NCBI RefSeq assembly: GCF_020805785.1 | Contig: NZ_JAJGZV010000001.1 | Coordinates: 372,001-436,000 of the forward strand | DNA length: 64,000 bases | Direction of reading: 5' to 3' | From: Flavobacterium chungbukense | GTDB taxonomy: Bacteria; Bacteroidota; Bacteroidia; Flavobacteriales; Flavobacteriaceae | In this document: positions 1 through 8,280 of the stretch, in pieces | How the letters are laid out: each line of letters opens with the position of its first letter | How positions within the stretch are numbered: the first letter of the stretch is position 1 | Notes under the pieces: model-generated | What the model was told of the DNA's origin: nothing | What the model saw: only the letters and a program-made list of their open reading frames with translations | The model's database searches: none | Program-made: the position numbers and the translations under genes

Positions 1-1
1 T

Positions 2-85
2 GTTGCGTATGGAATAGGTTATGTTGGCGGCCGTTTGTACGCTGCTTACAGAGATATTCAGCCAGAGGTATACCAAAGATGGTAA
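2..85 (+). CDS. C-terminal end of a small Gly-rich peptide gene (possible bacteriocin-like precursor)
   Basis: Partial: the reading frame enters from outside the window and stops at TAA 83-85. The visible 27 residues end YAAYRDIQPEVYQRW and are preceded by a GIGYVGG stretch, small and glycine-rich like the cores of class II bacteriocin-type peptides. A strong terminator follows, then a CPBP protease, an HlyD adaptor and a C39-peptidase ABC exporter, the usual company of double-glycine leader peptides. The N-terminal leader that would settle the question is not visible, so the substrate role is inferred from context. It could also be the tail of an unrelated protein. Confidence 0.5.
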   Translation, partial: VAYGIGYVGGRLYAAYRDIQPEVYQRW

Positions 86-114
86 ATATTTGAATTTGAC
101 ATAATGAGTTTTAA

Positions 115-144
115 AATAAAGAGGCTTTAATAAGCCTCTTTATT
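115..144 (+). terminator. Rho-independent terminator after the peptide gene
   Basis: The arms AATAAAGAGGCTT and AAGCCTCTTTATT pair perfectly around a 4-nt loop, starting 30 bases after the stop of the small peptide. It separates that peptide from the exporter genes, so the peptide could be made at a different level from its transporter. Confidence 0.75.
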
Positions 145-157
145 AAAATTAATATAT

Positions 158-625
158 ATGATCGCAAAGATAAAAAATGTTATACTGAGTCTTAATTATT
201 GGCAGCTCATACTGTTTATAATTGTTTTAAATTTTTTAAACAACTATATTTTTTCTGTCGTTTCAGATCTTTTTGATGTTCCTTTAAATCAAGGCTTCAA
301 CGATCATTATACTATGAAAGAAAAAATAGTTTTATTTATTTTTGTTGGTCCTCTTATTGAAACTTTGTTATTTCAGTATGCGGTTATTGAAATTTCAAAG
401 AGTACAAAATTGGCGTTGAAATATTGCTGTCTTCTATCTGCCTTTGCTTTTGCATCGTTTCATCTCTATAATGTTTTTTATTTCTCTTATACATTCGTGG
501 CGGGCTTACTGTTTGCTTATTTATATGCAAGGGGTAAAAATCAAAGAAGCGCAATATTACTACCATTCATTGCCCATGTAATTTACAATGGGATTGTTTT
601 TATAATACAATTCTATTTATCCTAA
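158..625 (+). CDS. CPBP (CAAX/Abi) family intramembrane metalloprotease
   Basis: A 155-residue membrane protein with about four hydrophobic segments and the three CPBP motif regions. These are a glutamate motif (E68 in GPLIETLLFQ), a FxxxH-type motif (H102 in SFHLYN) and an HxxxN motif (H140, N144 in HVIYN). The canonical EExxxR of motif 1 is degenerate here: the second Glu is Thr and the Arg is Gln. The protein is also short compared with many family members. CPBP proteins are common beside bacteriocin genes, as immunity proteins or in peptide maturation, and the exporter downstream fits either. Whether the altered motif 1 is catalytic is open. Confidence 0.72.
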   Translation: MIAKIKNVILSLNYWQLILFIIVLNFLNNYIFSVVSDLFDVPLNQGFNDHYTMKEKIVLFIFVGPLIETLLFQYAVIEISKSTKLALKYCCLLSAFAFASFHLYNVFYFSYTFVAGLLFAYLYARGKNQRSAILLPFIAHVIYNGIVFIIQFYLS

Positions 626-730
626 AAACAAAAGACTTATTCCTGAACATTATTTGGGAAGATTTAATAGGTAAGATCAATTATGATTACTTTCTTATTC
701 ACCCTCTTAATTCTTTAAAATTAAAAACAA

Positions 731-1873
731 ATGAATTTTAGTTCAGATCCGATCAATACACTTGAAAATCTTGTTGTAAAAAATAAAACCAAAAGTAGAT
801 CTATCTATTTAGTGCTTCTTTTGTCAATAGCACTTTTTATATTTCTATTGCCTATAATAAAAGTTGATATCACAAGTCAAAGTCGCGGAATTATTCGCAG
901 TACGACTGATAATGTTCCGGTTACGGCTATCGTAAGCGGCCGCATTATTTGGCTTAATCTTAAAAACAATGCTGCAGTTAAAAAAGGTGATACATTGGTG
1001 AAAATTGCAAAACAAAATCTTGAAACAGAGAAGCATACGCAAAATGTTGTTTCAAATTCTGTTATCGAACTTGTACACGATGTAAATTTAATCTTATCAG
1101 GCAATGCGAGTAACTTAAAAACATCTACCGCTAGAGAAGATTTTTTAAAGTTTCAATCTCGTAAAAAAGAATTAGAGAGTAAGATTTCGCAGGCGCAAAT
1201 TAATTTTGTCCGCAATAAAGGTTTATATGAAAAAAATATTATTGCAAAAGCAGAATACGAAAAGTACGAATACGAATTGCGCTCTGCTAATGAAGCGTAC
1301 AAAAGTTATATAAGCGACCAAAAATCGGCTTGGGAAAATCAAAAAAGAGATCTTGAAGAGCGTATAAAAAATCTTAACGGTAGCATTGAAAAAATTAAAG
1401 TTGAAGAAAAAAACTATGTTGTTATTGCACCTATTGCTGGTACAATTGAAAATTTTTCAGGTCTTCAGGAGGGTTCGTTTTTAAATGCATCTCAATCTAT
1501 AGCAACCATTTCGGCAGTAGACCATTTAATAGTTGAAAACATGGTTTCTCCTGCAGATATCGGACTCATTCACAAAAAACAAAAAGTAAAGTTTCAACTT
1601 GACGCTTTCAACTATAACCAATGGGGATTGCTTGAAGGAAAAGTTATAGATATAGATCATAATATTTCTGTTCAAGAAAATCAGACCTTTTTTAAAGTTC
1701 GAAGCGAATTATGTTCGACACAAATGAAACTTAAGTCAGGATACCAAACGGAAGTTTCAAAAGGAATGACACTGACTACGCGTTATCATATAACCAGAAG
1801 GACTTTGTTTGATTTACTATTCGATAAAGTAGACGATTGGTTAAATCCAAAACAATTATCAATCGTGAATTAA
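731..1873 (+). CDS. HlyD family secretion protein (periplasmic adaptor of the peptide exporter)
   Basis: 380 residues: a short cytoplasmic N-terminus, one membrane anchor (about residues 25-46), a lipoyl/barrel-sandwich half near 60-100 (VSGRIIWLNLKNNAAVKKGD), a long charged coiled-coil hairpin (about 130-230), the second lipoyl half (IAPIAGTIENFSGLQEGSFL) and a beta-barrel domain. This is the layout of membrane-fusion proteins that link an inner-membrane exporter to an outer-membrane channel. It lies 9 bp upstream of the C39 ABC exporter, so the two are surely co-transcribed. No TolC-like gene is in view, so the outer-membrane partner must be elsewhere. Confidence 0.88.
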   Translation: MNFSSDPINTLENLVVKNKTKSRSIYLVLLLSIALFIFLLPIIKVDITSQSRGIIRSTTDNVPVTAIVSGRIIWLNLKNNAAVKKGDTLVKIAKQNLETEKHTQNVVSNSVIELVHDVNLILSGNASNLKTSTAREDFLKFQSRKKELESKISQAQINFVRNKGLYEKNIIAKAEYEKYEYELRSANEAYKSYISDQKSAWENQKRDLEERIKNLNGSIEKIKVEEKNYVVIAPIAGTIENFSGLQEGSFLNASQSIATISAVDHLIVENMVSPADIGLIHKKQKVKFQLDAFNYNQWGLLEGKVIDIDHNISVQENQTFFKVRSELCSTQMKLKSGYQTEVSKGMTLTTRYHITRRTLFDLLFDKVDDWLNPKQLSIVN

Positions 1874-1882
1874 TTCAAAAAA

Positions 1883-4039
1883 ATGGCATCAATAAAAATA
1901 AAACAACATGATATTAAAGATTGTGGTGCTGCTTGTTTGGCATCTATTGGAAATCATTACAAGGTTAATCTTCCAATAGCGCGAATTCGTCAGTATGCAC
2001 ATACAGACAAACGCGGGACAAATGTACTCGGAATTATCGAAGCCGCAGAGAAAATGGGGTTAACAGGAAAAGGTGTTAAGGGAGGTTTAGATTCTTTAGA
2101 TAAAATTCCGTTACCTGCAATTGCTCATGTCATTATAAAAGAGCAATTACAGCATTATGTGGTAATCTATAAGGTTGAAAAAAATCTGTCCAAAATTACA
2201 GTAATGGATCCTGGATTAGGAAAAATGCAAGTATATACTTTTGAGGAATTTCAGAAAATTTGGTCAGGTGTTTTAATTCTTTTTGCTCAAAGTGATAGTT
2301 TTAAATCGTACAATGAAAAAACTTCTCCATTGGTTCGATTTTGGCAATTAATTCAACCGCATAAAACTATTTTAATGCAGGCTTTGTTTGGAGCCATTAT
2401 ATTTACAGTTCTAGGATTGGCAATGTCAATTTACATTCAAAAGATTACAGATTATGTTTTAGTAGAAGGTAATAGAAAACTGCTGAATTTACTAAGTGTC
2501 TCTATGATTGGCATAATTTTATTGCAAGCTTACATTGGCTCTCAAAAGAATATTTTTGTGATGAAAACAGGTCAGCTAATCGATGCTAAATTAATTCTCG
2601 GATATTATAAGCATTTACTTCATCTGCCTCAGCGATTTTTTGATACCATGCAGATTGGGGAAATTACTTCCCGAATAAATGATGCTGTAAAAATTAGATC
2701 CTTTATAAATGAGGTTGCAATTGACATGATTGTAAATATTTTTATTGTAATTTTTTCATTTACCTTAATGTTTACCTATTATTCGAAATTGGCTTTGATT
2801 ATTTTAGCAGTTATACCTTTGTACGGATTAATTTATTTTATCTTAAATAAGTTTAATAAGAAGGTAGAGCGAAATATAATGGAAAATGCAGCTGAACTTC
2901 AAACGCAATTGGTTGAAAGTGTCACGCATTTAAGAACAGTTAAAGAATTCGGTATTGAAGATTTTTCAAATCTTAAAACAGAAAATAAATTTGTTAAATT
3001 ACTATTTAGCACATATAAATCAGGATTAAACAGTGTTTTCTCAGGAACTTCTACACAGTTTCTAGCGTCTTTATTTACCGTTATTCTTATGTGGATAGGT
3101 TCTGGATATGTAATTGATCGAGCAATTACGCCTGGTGAGTTATTTTCATTTTATGCCTTAATTGGATATTTTACTTCCCCAATTGCTTCTTTAATCGGAA
3201 TGAACAAAACCGTTCAAAATGCGCTTATTGCAGCAGACAGGCTTTTTGAAATTATGGATTTGGAACGTGAAAAAACCGAAAACAAAATTCATTTGCAGTT
3301 GAAAGATATTGGAGATATCAAATTTGAAAATGTAACTTTTAGATATGGTTCTAGAATGGAGGTTTTTAAAAATTTTAATGCAACATTTGTTAAAAATGAA
3401 ACTACGGCTATTGTAGGGGAGAGTGGAAGCGGAAAAACGACTTTGATCTCCTTATTACAGAATTTGTATCCGCTTACAGAGGGGAAAATTTATGTAGGCG
3501 ATTATGATACTCAGTTTTTACATTATAAAAGCTTAAGACAGCTGATTGGAGTTATTCCGCAGCAACTAAATTTATTTTCGGGAAATATTATAGAAAATAT
3601 AGCTCTTGGAGATTCTTTTCCAAATATTCAGAGGATATTAGATTTATCAAAACAATTAGGAATTACAGAGTTTGTAGAAAAATTGCCAAATGGTTTTGAA
3701 ACACAAGTTGGCGAAAACGGAGCTATGCTTTCAGGCGGGCAAAAGCAGAGAATTGCGATAGCGAGAGCATTGTATAAAGATCCTGAAATATTATTAATGG
3801 ATGAAGCTACTTCTGCACTTGACTCTAGTTCTGAAAAGATAGTTAAACAAACGATAGATGATTTTAAAAAGAGAGGCAAGACAATTATTATTATTGCTCA
3901 TCGCTTAAGTACCATCGCTAATGCAGACAAAATAATGGTTATGGAGAATGGTAGTATTATAGAATCGGGAACTCATCATGGGTTACTAGAAAAAAATGAA
4001 AAGTATTTTGACTTATGGAAAAAACAGAGCTTGGTCTAA
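1883..4039 (+). CDS. Peptidase C39 domain-containing ABC transporter (PCAT)
   Basis: 718 residues in the classic three-domain order. The N-terminal C39 protease has catalytic C14 (KDCGAAC), H91 (LQHYVVIY) and D109 (VMDPG). The six-helix membrane domain spans about 150-450. The C-terminal ATPase has Walker A GESGSGKTT (near 512), signature LSGGQKQR (near 615), Walker B LLMDEATSALD and an IAHRLS H-loop. Such transporters cut double-glycine leaders and export the mature peptide. All catalytic residues are present, so it should be active. It follows the HlyD gene directly. The natural substrate is probably the peptide whose end lies at 2-85, or a paralogue of it outside the window. Confidence 0.93.
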   Translation: MASIKIKQHDIKDCGAACLASIGNHYKVNLPIARIRQYAHTDKRGTNVLGIIEAAEKMGLTGKGVKGGLDSLDKIPLPAIAHVIIKEQLQHYVVIYKVEKNLSKITVMDPGLGKMQVYTFEEFQKIWSGVLILFAQSDSFKSYNEKTSPLVRFWQLIQPHKTILMQALFGAIIFTVLGLAMSIYIQKITDYVLVEGNRKLLNLLSVSMIGIILLQAYIGSQKNIFVMKTGQLIDAKLILGYYKHLLHLPQRFFDTMQIGEITSRINDAVKIRSFINEVAIDMIVNIFIVIFSFTLMFTYYSKLALIILAVIPLYGLIYFILNKFNKKVERNIMENAAELQTQLVESVTHLRTVKEFGIEDFSNLKTENKFVKLLFSTYKSGLNSVFSGTSTQFLASLFTVILMWIGSGYVIDRAITPGELFSFYALIGYFTSPIASLIGMNKTVQNALIAADRLFEIMDLEREKTENKIHLQLKDIGDIKFENVTFRYGSRMEVFKNFNATFVKNETTAIVGESGSGKTTLISLLQNLYPLTEGKIYVGDYDTQFLHYKSLRQLIGVIPQQLNLFSGNIIENIALGDSFPNIQRILDLSKQLGITEFVEKLPNGFETQVGENGAMLSGGQKQRIAIARALYKDPEILLMDEATSALDSSSEKIVKQTIDDFKKRGKTIIIIAHRLSTIANADKIMVMENGSIIESGTHHGLLEKNEKYFDLWKKQSLV

Positions 4040-4162
4040 TTTAAAAGTATTTTTAAACAATTGCTCTCATACCGATGAAAAAAAGTATCGTTTCGAAAGA
4101 TACATTTCATGGAAAGAGATAAAATTTGTACTTCAGATGCCTTTTGCATAATTTTACAATCT

Positions 4163-4741
4163 ATGTATGAAATATTCCAAAAGTATATCGAAGAAAAAGC
4201 CGAATTCACCCCGGCTGAGTCAGAACGTATTCAATCATTTGCTATTATTAAAAAACTGCGAAAAAGACAGTATCTATTGCAGGAAGGAGATGTTTGGAAG
4301 TACGATGCGTTTATAACTCAAGGCTGTGTAAGGACATATACAGTTGATGATAAAGGAAGCGAACATGTAAATAGTTTCAGTATTGAAAATTGGTGGACAG
4401 GCGATCGTGAGAGCTTAATGATGCAAGCGCCGTCAAGATTCAACATCGATGCGATTGAAGATACAGAACTTGTACTTTTTACGCATGAAAATTTTGAATT
4501 GCTGTGCAGAGAAATTCCTTCTTTCAATCACATGGTCAATACTATTTTACAAAGAAGCTTTATCGCTGCTCAAAACAGAATTCAAGCTTCACTAACTTTA
4601 ACCGCTGAAGAAAAATACTTAAACTTTATAAGCAAATATCCAGGCTTTGCTTCGCGAATTCCTCAAACAATGATTGCCTCATATCTAGGCATGACACCAG
4701 AAACACTAAGCCGTATTCGTAAACAAACGGCAAAGAAATAA
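4163..4741 (+). CDS. Crp/Fnr family transcriptional regulator
   Basis: About 192 residues from the ATG at 4163, the usual family length and first residues (MYEIFQKYIEEKAEF). An in-frame ATG at 4109 would add 18 residues of unlikely sequence. It has an N-terminal cyclic-nucleotide-binding-like beta-roll (about 20-120) and a C-terminal helix-turn-helix whose recognition helix reads PETLSRIRKQ. The E-x-x-S-R pattern is the one FNR uses to read TTGAT half sites. It lacks the N-terminal cysteine cluster of oxygen-sensing FNR. A perfect TTGAT-N4-ATCAA box lies 51 bp past its stop codon and upstream of the next operon, making that operon a likely target. Confidence 0.87.
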   Translation: MYEIFQKYIEEKAEFTPAESERIQSFAIIKKLRKRQYLLQEGDVWKYDAFITQGCVRTYTVDDKGSEHVNSFSIENWWTGDRESLMMQAPSRFNIDAIEDTELVLFTHENFELLCREIPSFNHMVNTILQRSFIAAQNRIQASLTLTAEEKYLNFISKYPGFASRIPQTMIASYLGMTPETLSRIRKQTAKK

Positions 4742-4750
4742 ACTACATCA

Positions 4751-4775
4751 GGAGCTTTTAAAGCTCCTTTTTTTA
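4751..4775 (+). terminator. Terminator of the Crp/Fnr gene
   Basis: GGAGCTT and AAGCTCC pair around TTA and are followed by a run of T, 9 bases after the regulator's stop codon. It makes the regulator a single-gene unit and leaves the downstream operon with its own promoter. Confidence 0.75.
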
Positions 4776-4790
4776 TGTCCGCTTCAAACT

Positions 4791-4806
4791 CTTGATCTAG
4801 ATCAAG
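4791..4806. promoter_or_regulatory. Perfect FNR-type operator (TTGAT-CTAG-ATCAA)
   Basis: CTTGATCTAGATCAAG is a perfect 16-bp palindrome containing the exact FNR consensus TTGATNNNNATCAA. It sits between the Crp/Fnr gene and the SDR start, 110 bp upstream of the latter. The neighbouring regulator carries an E-x-x-S-R recognition helix that fits TTGAT. Binding itself is inferred. Confidence 0.65.
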
Positions 4807-4915
4807 TTTTTACTTATTTCTAATCAATGCGCAGGTTTTGCATTCTACGCAACTTTGTAATGTTCAAAAGAAACAAACATTATCACATTATAAACATTTA
4901 AAGAAATTAGAAATC

Positions 4916-5773
4916 ATGTCAAAAACAATTTTTATTACAGGAACAAGTACAGGCTTTGGAAAATTAACAGCTTTAACATTAGCAAATGCAGGCCACTCCG
5001 TAATTGCAGGAATGCGCAACACTAAGGATAAAAATGCCTCTGCAGCGAGAGAATTAGGAGCAATAGAAAACATTGAAGTAGTAGATATCGATATTACAGA
5101 TGACACATCAGTGAGGATAGCTATCGAAAAAGTAATTACTAAATATGGTAAAATTGATGTTTTGATCAATAACGCAGCAGTAAGCGGTTTTGGTCTTCTT
5201 GAAGGCTATTCTATTGATCAGATTCGCAAAATGTTCGATGTCAACGTATATAGCGTACTTCGTATGTATCAGGCAGTGCTCCCTTCTATGAGAAAAGAAA
5301 AAAACGGACTTGTAATTAATATTACCACTGGAGCAAGCGGACACACACTTCCTTTTATGGTTCCGTACATCGCTTCAAAACTTGTGGTAGAAAGTTTTAC
5401 AGAAGGATTGCAAGATGAATTGGCAGATTACGGAATCGAAAACGTAAGCATTCAGCCAGGAGTTTATCCAACAGAAATGAATAATGGATCAAAAGCGGGT
5501 ATTCATGCCGATAAAATAGAAATTATTGAGGAATATGGAGAAGTAGCAACAGAGAAATTCAATGCATTGGGTACAGCATTATTCGGTAAAATGGCTCAAT
5601 TTGATATGAATCCGCAAACTATTGCCGATGGTATTTTAGAATTGGTAAACATGAAAAAAGGCGAGAGACCACTTCGTTTTCCTCTAGACGCAATAGCGCA
5701 GGGAACAGATAAAGAGTTTATTGAAGCTCGTGCCAATATTAAAGCAAAATGGTTAGCAGCCTACACCAATTAA
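4916..5773 (+). CDS. SDR family oxidoreductase
   Basis: 285 residues from the ATG at 4916. An upstream in-frame ATG at 4838 would prepend 26 residues unlike the family, and MSKTIFITGTSTGFG is a normal SDR start. Motifs are TGTSTGFG (cofactor loop), NNAAVSG, the catalytic Ser region NITTGAS and YIASK with catalytic Tyr/Lys. This classical short-chain dehydrogenase is NAD(P)-dependent with unknown substrate. It leads a group with a secreted VOC/SnoaL protein and a YgiN-like monooxygenase, an assembly typical of reactive-carbonyl or quinone stress loci, probably under the adjacent Crp/Fnr regulator. Confidence 0.85.
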   Translation: MSKTIFITGTSTGFGKLTALTLANAGHSVIAGMRNTKDKNASAARELGAIENIEVVDIDITDDTSVRIAIEKVITKYGKIDVLINNAAVSGFGLLEGYSIDQIRKMFDVNVYSVLRMYQAVLPSMRKEKNGLVINITTGASGHTLPFMVPYIASKLVVESFTEGLQDELADYGIENVSIQPGVYPTEMNNGSKAGIHADKIEIIEEYGEVATEKFNALGTALFGKMAQFDMNPQTIADGILELVNMKKGERPLRFPLDAIAQGTDKEFIEARANIKAKWLAAYTN

Positions 5774-5822
5774 TTCAATCAATGAACAAATTAAATAATT
5801 ATAAAAAAACATTCAAATAATC

Positions 5823-6842
5823 ATGAAAACAACATATAAAAAATCAAATAAGAAAATGCAGACATCTGCTGCGGCAATGCTTAATTTATTAATCCTTTTT
5901 TCGGCTTCTGAAAAAACGGCAGCGCAAAATAATCCAGGAATTGTCGGAATCGATCATGTTGGAATTAATGTTCCAGATCTTAATAAAGCGGTTACATTTT
6001 TTAGCGATGTGCTTGGATTTACGCCCGTGACACAATTGGGACCAATTCCGCTTGACGCAGAATGGAAAAAATTAAATCACATTAATCCTGCAACGGGTGC
6101 TGTTACCATAAAATTGATAAATGCCGGAAACGGGGCCAGTATCGAAGTATTTGAATATGCAGAAAACAAAGGAAGTTTAAATCAGCCAAATACAGATGAT
6201 ATTGGAGCATCGCATATTGCTTTTTATGTGAATGATATAACTGCAGCTGTTCATTATTTAAAAAGTAAAAATGTAAAACTATTAGGCGAACCTTTTACAA
6301 TGCCGTCAGGAGACACAGCTGGGGAATCATGGGTTTATTTTGAAACGCCTTGGGGTTCTAAAATGGAGTTGGTGTCTTACCCAAATGGAAAAGGATACGA
6401 AAAGAATAAACCGGCGACAATTCTTTGGTCTCCTAAAGAAAAAGTTGAAAAACAGGCAGGTAAATCGATTTCTAATCAGATTTCTGAATCAGAAATTAAA
6501 TCTTTAGTCGATTCACATCTCACAATTTGGAATGAAAAAGACGATCAAAAACGTGAAGATTTAATGAAAAAAGTCTATGATGTAGATGTAGAAATGGTTG
6601 ATAGTCATTTTGTTGCCAATGGATACAAAGAAATAAATGGATTTATAGATGGACTTCAGAAGAAAAGTAAGGATTCGAAATTTTCACGCATCAAAAAAAT
6701 TGATGTGAATCATAATACAGCTAGACTTTACTGGCAGCACGGATCTGCTGAAAAACCTGATGCCGTTACTGGAATGGATCTTTTCGTTTTTGAGAACGGG
6801 AAAGTTGTCAAACTATATGTTTTTGTCGATACTAAAAAATAA
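5823..6842 (+). CDS. Secreted VOC (glyoxalase-fold) - SnoaL/NTF2-like fusion protein
   Basis: 339 residues: an N-terminal signal peptide (cleavage near TAAQ, residue 35), a glyoxalase/bleomycin-resistance (VOC) domain (about 40-190, starting GIDHVGINVPDLNKAVTFFSDVLGF) and a SnoaL-like domain (about 215-339, SLVDSHLTIWNEKDDQKREDL). VOC domains bind a metal and act on small oxygenated or electrophilic compounds, and SnoaL-like domains are small alpha+beta cones for hydrophobic ligands. The fusion plus export signal suggests a periplasmic enzyme. It lies 49 bp after the SDR gene and 6 bp before the monooxygenase gene. Substrate unknown. Confidence 0.78.
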   Translation: MKTTYKKSNKKMQTSAAAMLNLLILFSASEKTAAQNNPGIVGIDHVGINVPDLNKAVTFFSDVLGFTPVTQLGPIPLDAEWKKLNHINPATGAVTIKLINAGNGASIEVFEYAENKGSLNQPNTDDIGASHIAFYVNDITAAVHYLKSKNVKLLGEPFTMPSGDTAGESWVYFETPWGSKMELVSYPNGKGYEKNKPATILWSPKEKVEKQAGKSISNQISESEIKSLVDSHLTIWNEKDDQKREDLMKKVYDVDVEMVDSHFVANGYKEINGFIDGLQKKSKDSKFSRIKKIDVNHNTARLYWQHGSAEKPDAVTGMDLFVFENGKVVKLYVFVDTKK

Positions 6843-6848
6843 AACAAA

Positions 6849-7226
6849 ATGGAAAATACTATTAAAAGGGGCACTTCTACTAACCACGATAAAACACAAA
6901 CAACAGGAATAACTGTAAGCGCTTATTACAAAGTTCATCCAGAGGACAGGCAGATTTTTAAAGATGCCGTCATTCCGGAAATGATTGAGGCTAATAAACT
7001 AGAAGGCTGTATTTACTATGCTTTCTCGCAGGATCTGACAGATGAAAATACGTTTCATCTCTTAGAAGGCTGGAGAGATCATGAAGCTTATGAGCGACAT
7101 GAAAATTCCGAGACATTTTTAACAGCTTTAAGTACAGTAGTAAAAAACGTAAGGATACTGGACAGAGAAGGAGTTCGCTATGATGTTTTAAAAATGCACA
7201 TCGATGATCCTAGGGGAAAAGTTTAA
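6849..7226 (+). CDS. Putative quinol monooxygenase (antibiotic biosynthesis monooxygenase, YgiN-like)
   Basis: 125 residues with a dimeric alpha+beta-barrel (ABM) fold signature: an ISVSAYYKVHPED-like first strand, IPEMIEANKLEGCIYYAFSQDLTDENTFHLLEGWRDHEAYERHENS, and a C-terminal strand. YgiN-type proteins oxidise quinols or remove reactive aromatic compounds without a cofactor. It starts 6 bp after the VOC-SnoaL gene and ends the operon, just before a strong hairpin. The N-terminal 20 residues are polar and look cytoplasmic. Confidence 0.8.
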   Translation: MENTIKRGTSTNHDKTQTTGITVSAYYKVHPEDRQIFKDAVIPEMIEANKLEGCIYYAFSQDLTDENTFHLLEGWRDHEAYERHENSETFLTALSTVVKNVRILDREGVRYDVLKMHIDDPRGKV

Positions 7227-7245
7227 ATAAAATGAAAGCAGTATA

Positions 7246-7277
7246 AAAACCTGCAAATCTCAGGATTTGCAGGTTTT
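7246..7277 (+). terminator. Terminator hairpin, member of the CCTGCAAAT repeat family
   Basis: AAAACCTGCAAATC pairs with GATTTGCAGGTTTT around a short loop, 20 bases after the monooxygenase stop. The same hairpin, with the same preceding GCAGTATAAAA word, recurs at 9704-9735, and a variant lies at 27977-28006. Confidence 0.75.
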
Positions 7278-7341
7278 ATCATTTTTTTTTAAAAATATTG
7301 ATTATAATCTAATGACAATAAGCACATATGCGTGAATCTCT

Positions 7342-7375
7342 TTTGTCTTTTATAACAATTGTTTTTCTATATTTG
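7342..7375 (+). promoter_or_regulatory. Bacteroidetes-type promoter of the trypsin-like protease gene
   Basis: TTTG (7342-7345), 22 bases, then TATATTTG (7368-7375), matching the TTTG / TAnnTTTG pattern. It lies about 70 bp upstream of the ATG at 7443. Confidence 0.45.
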
Positions 7376-7442
7376 AAACGCAGCATAAACGAAAGGGAAG
7401 CTTTTGCATTGGCTGATAGTGAACTCTAAATTTGGTGGTATT

Positions 7443-8183
7443 ATGAAATTTAATCTTTTTTCTGTTATTGCGATTTTGTGGACAGCAGGTTGTTGTGGAC
7501 AGGAGATTTCTTCAAATAAAGTATTTAAAGAAATTGCTCTGGTAAACAGAATCGAATTTGTAAACCCGAAATATGACCAGCCAAAATTCAGCTGCGGTTT
7601 TCTCATAAAATATAATAATGAAACATTTGCTGTAACGGCAAAACATATACTTAAGATTATTAAGCCCGAGGGGATGAAAAGCCTGTCGTTGGAAAGCTAT
7701 ATTAAAAATTGGGCCTTGTACCCATTAAACAATAAGTCCGAAGTTGTAATTTGTGATCAATTATTAAATGAAGACAAGTCCGAGTTATTGGAAGCTAAGT
7801 CTACTTATGATAATGACTGGCTGGTATTTTCCATAAAGCAAAACTCTTCTGGTATTATACCGTTGGAAATAAGAAGCACTCCTTTAATTCAGGGAGAAAA
7901 ATTCTATGTTGTGGGATGGACCAGAACGATGGAAAATGGACCTCAAAGGGTATATGAATTTGAATATTATAAAACAATTAAAAACCGCATTTTATTAAAA
8001 GATATTCTGGTGCCTGAGAAACTCGGAGGACTTAGCGGGGCTCCATTAGTCGATGAAAATGGTTTACTTGTTGGGATTGTCTCAAATGGGACAGTTGATC
8101 CAGATTCAAATAAAAAGTTTTTTTCTCCATGCTCAGTAACGAATTTATTAACTTTTATTGAAAATAGAAAGCATGATAAATAG
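7443..8183 (+). CDS. Trypsin-like serine protease, probable lipoprotein
   Basis: 246 residues from the ATG at 7443. The open frame extends to 7404, but only the inner ATG gives a signal peptide. A hydrophobic leader ends in TAGC, a plausible lipobox. The S1-like triad is visible: His in FAVTAKHIL, Asp in YDNDWLVFS and Ser in GGLSGAPLVDENGLLVGIVSNG. The fold resembles a stand-alone trypsin-like peptidase without a PDZ domain. It stands alone between a terminator and an opposing MFS gene. Substrate unknown. Confidence 0.75.
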   Translation: MKFNLFSVIAILWTAGCCGQEISSNKVFKEIALVNRIEFVNPKYDQPKFSCGFLIKYNNETFAVTAKHILKIIKPEGMKSLSLESYIKNWALYPLNNKSEVVICDQLLNEDKSELLEAKSTYDNDWLVFSIKQNSSGIIPLEIRSTPLIQGEKFYVVGWTRTMENGPQRVYEFEYYKTIKNRILLKDILVPEKLGGLSGAPLVDENGLLVGIVSNGTVDPDSNKKFFSPCSVTNLLTFIENRKHDK

Positions 8184-8280
8184 CAAGTCTGTCTTGTAAA
8201 AGCGGTTAGAGCGAAAAGTATTTTTTTGTAAATTAAAAAATGACAATCTCTTTTTTATATTCAAACCCCATAGCTCCATT

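Noticed and set aside
4109..4162. Longer N-terminus for the Crp/Fnr regulator
   Set aside because: The 18 extra residues do not fit the family, and the ATG at 4163 gives the usual start and length.
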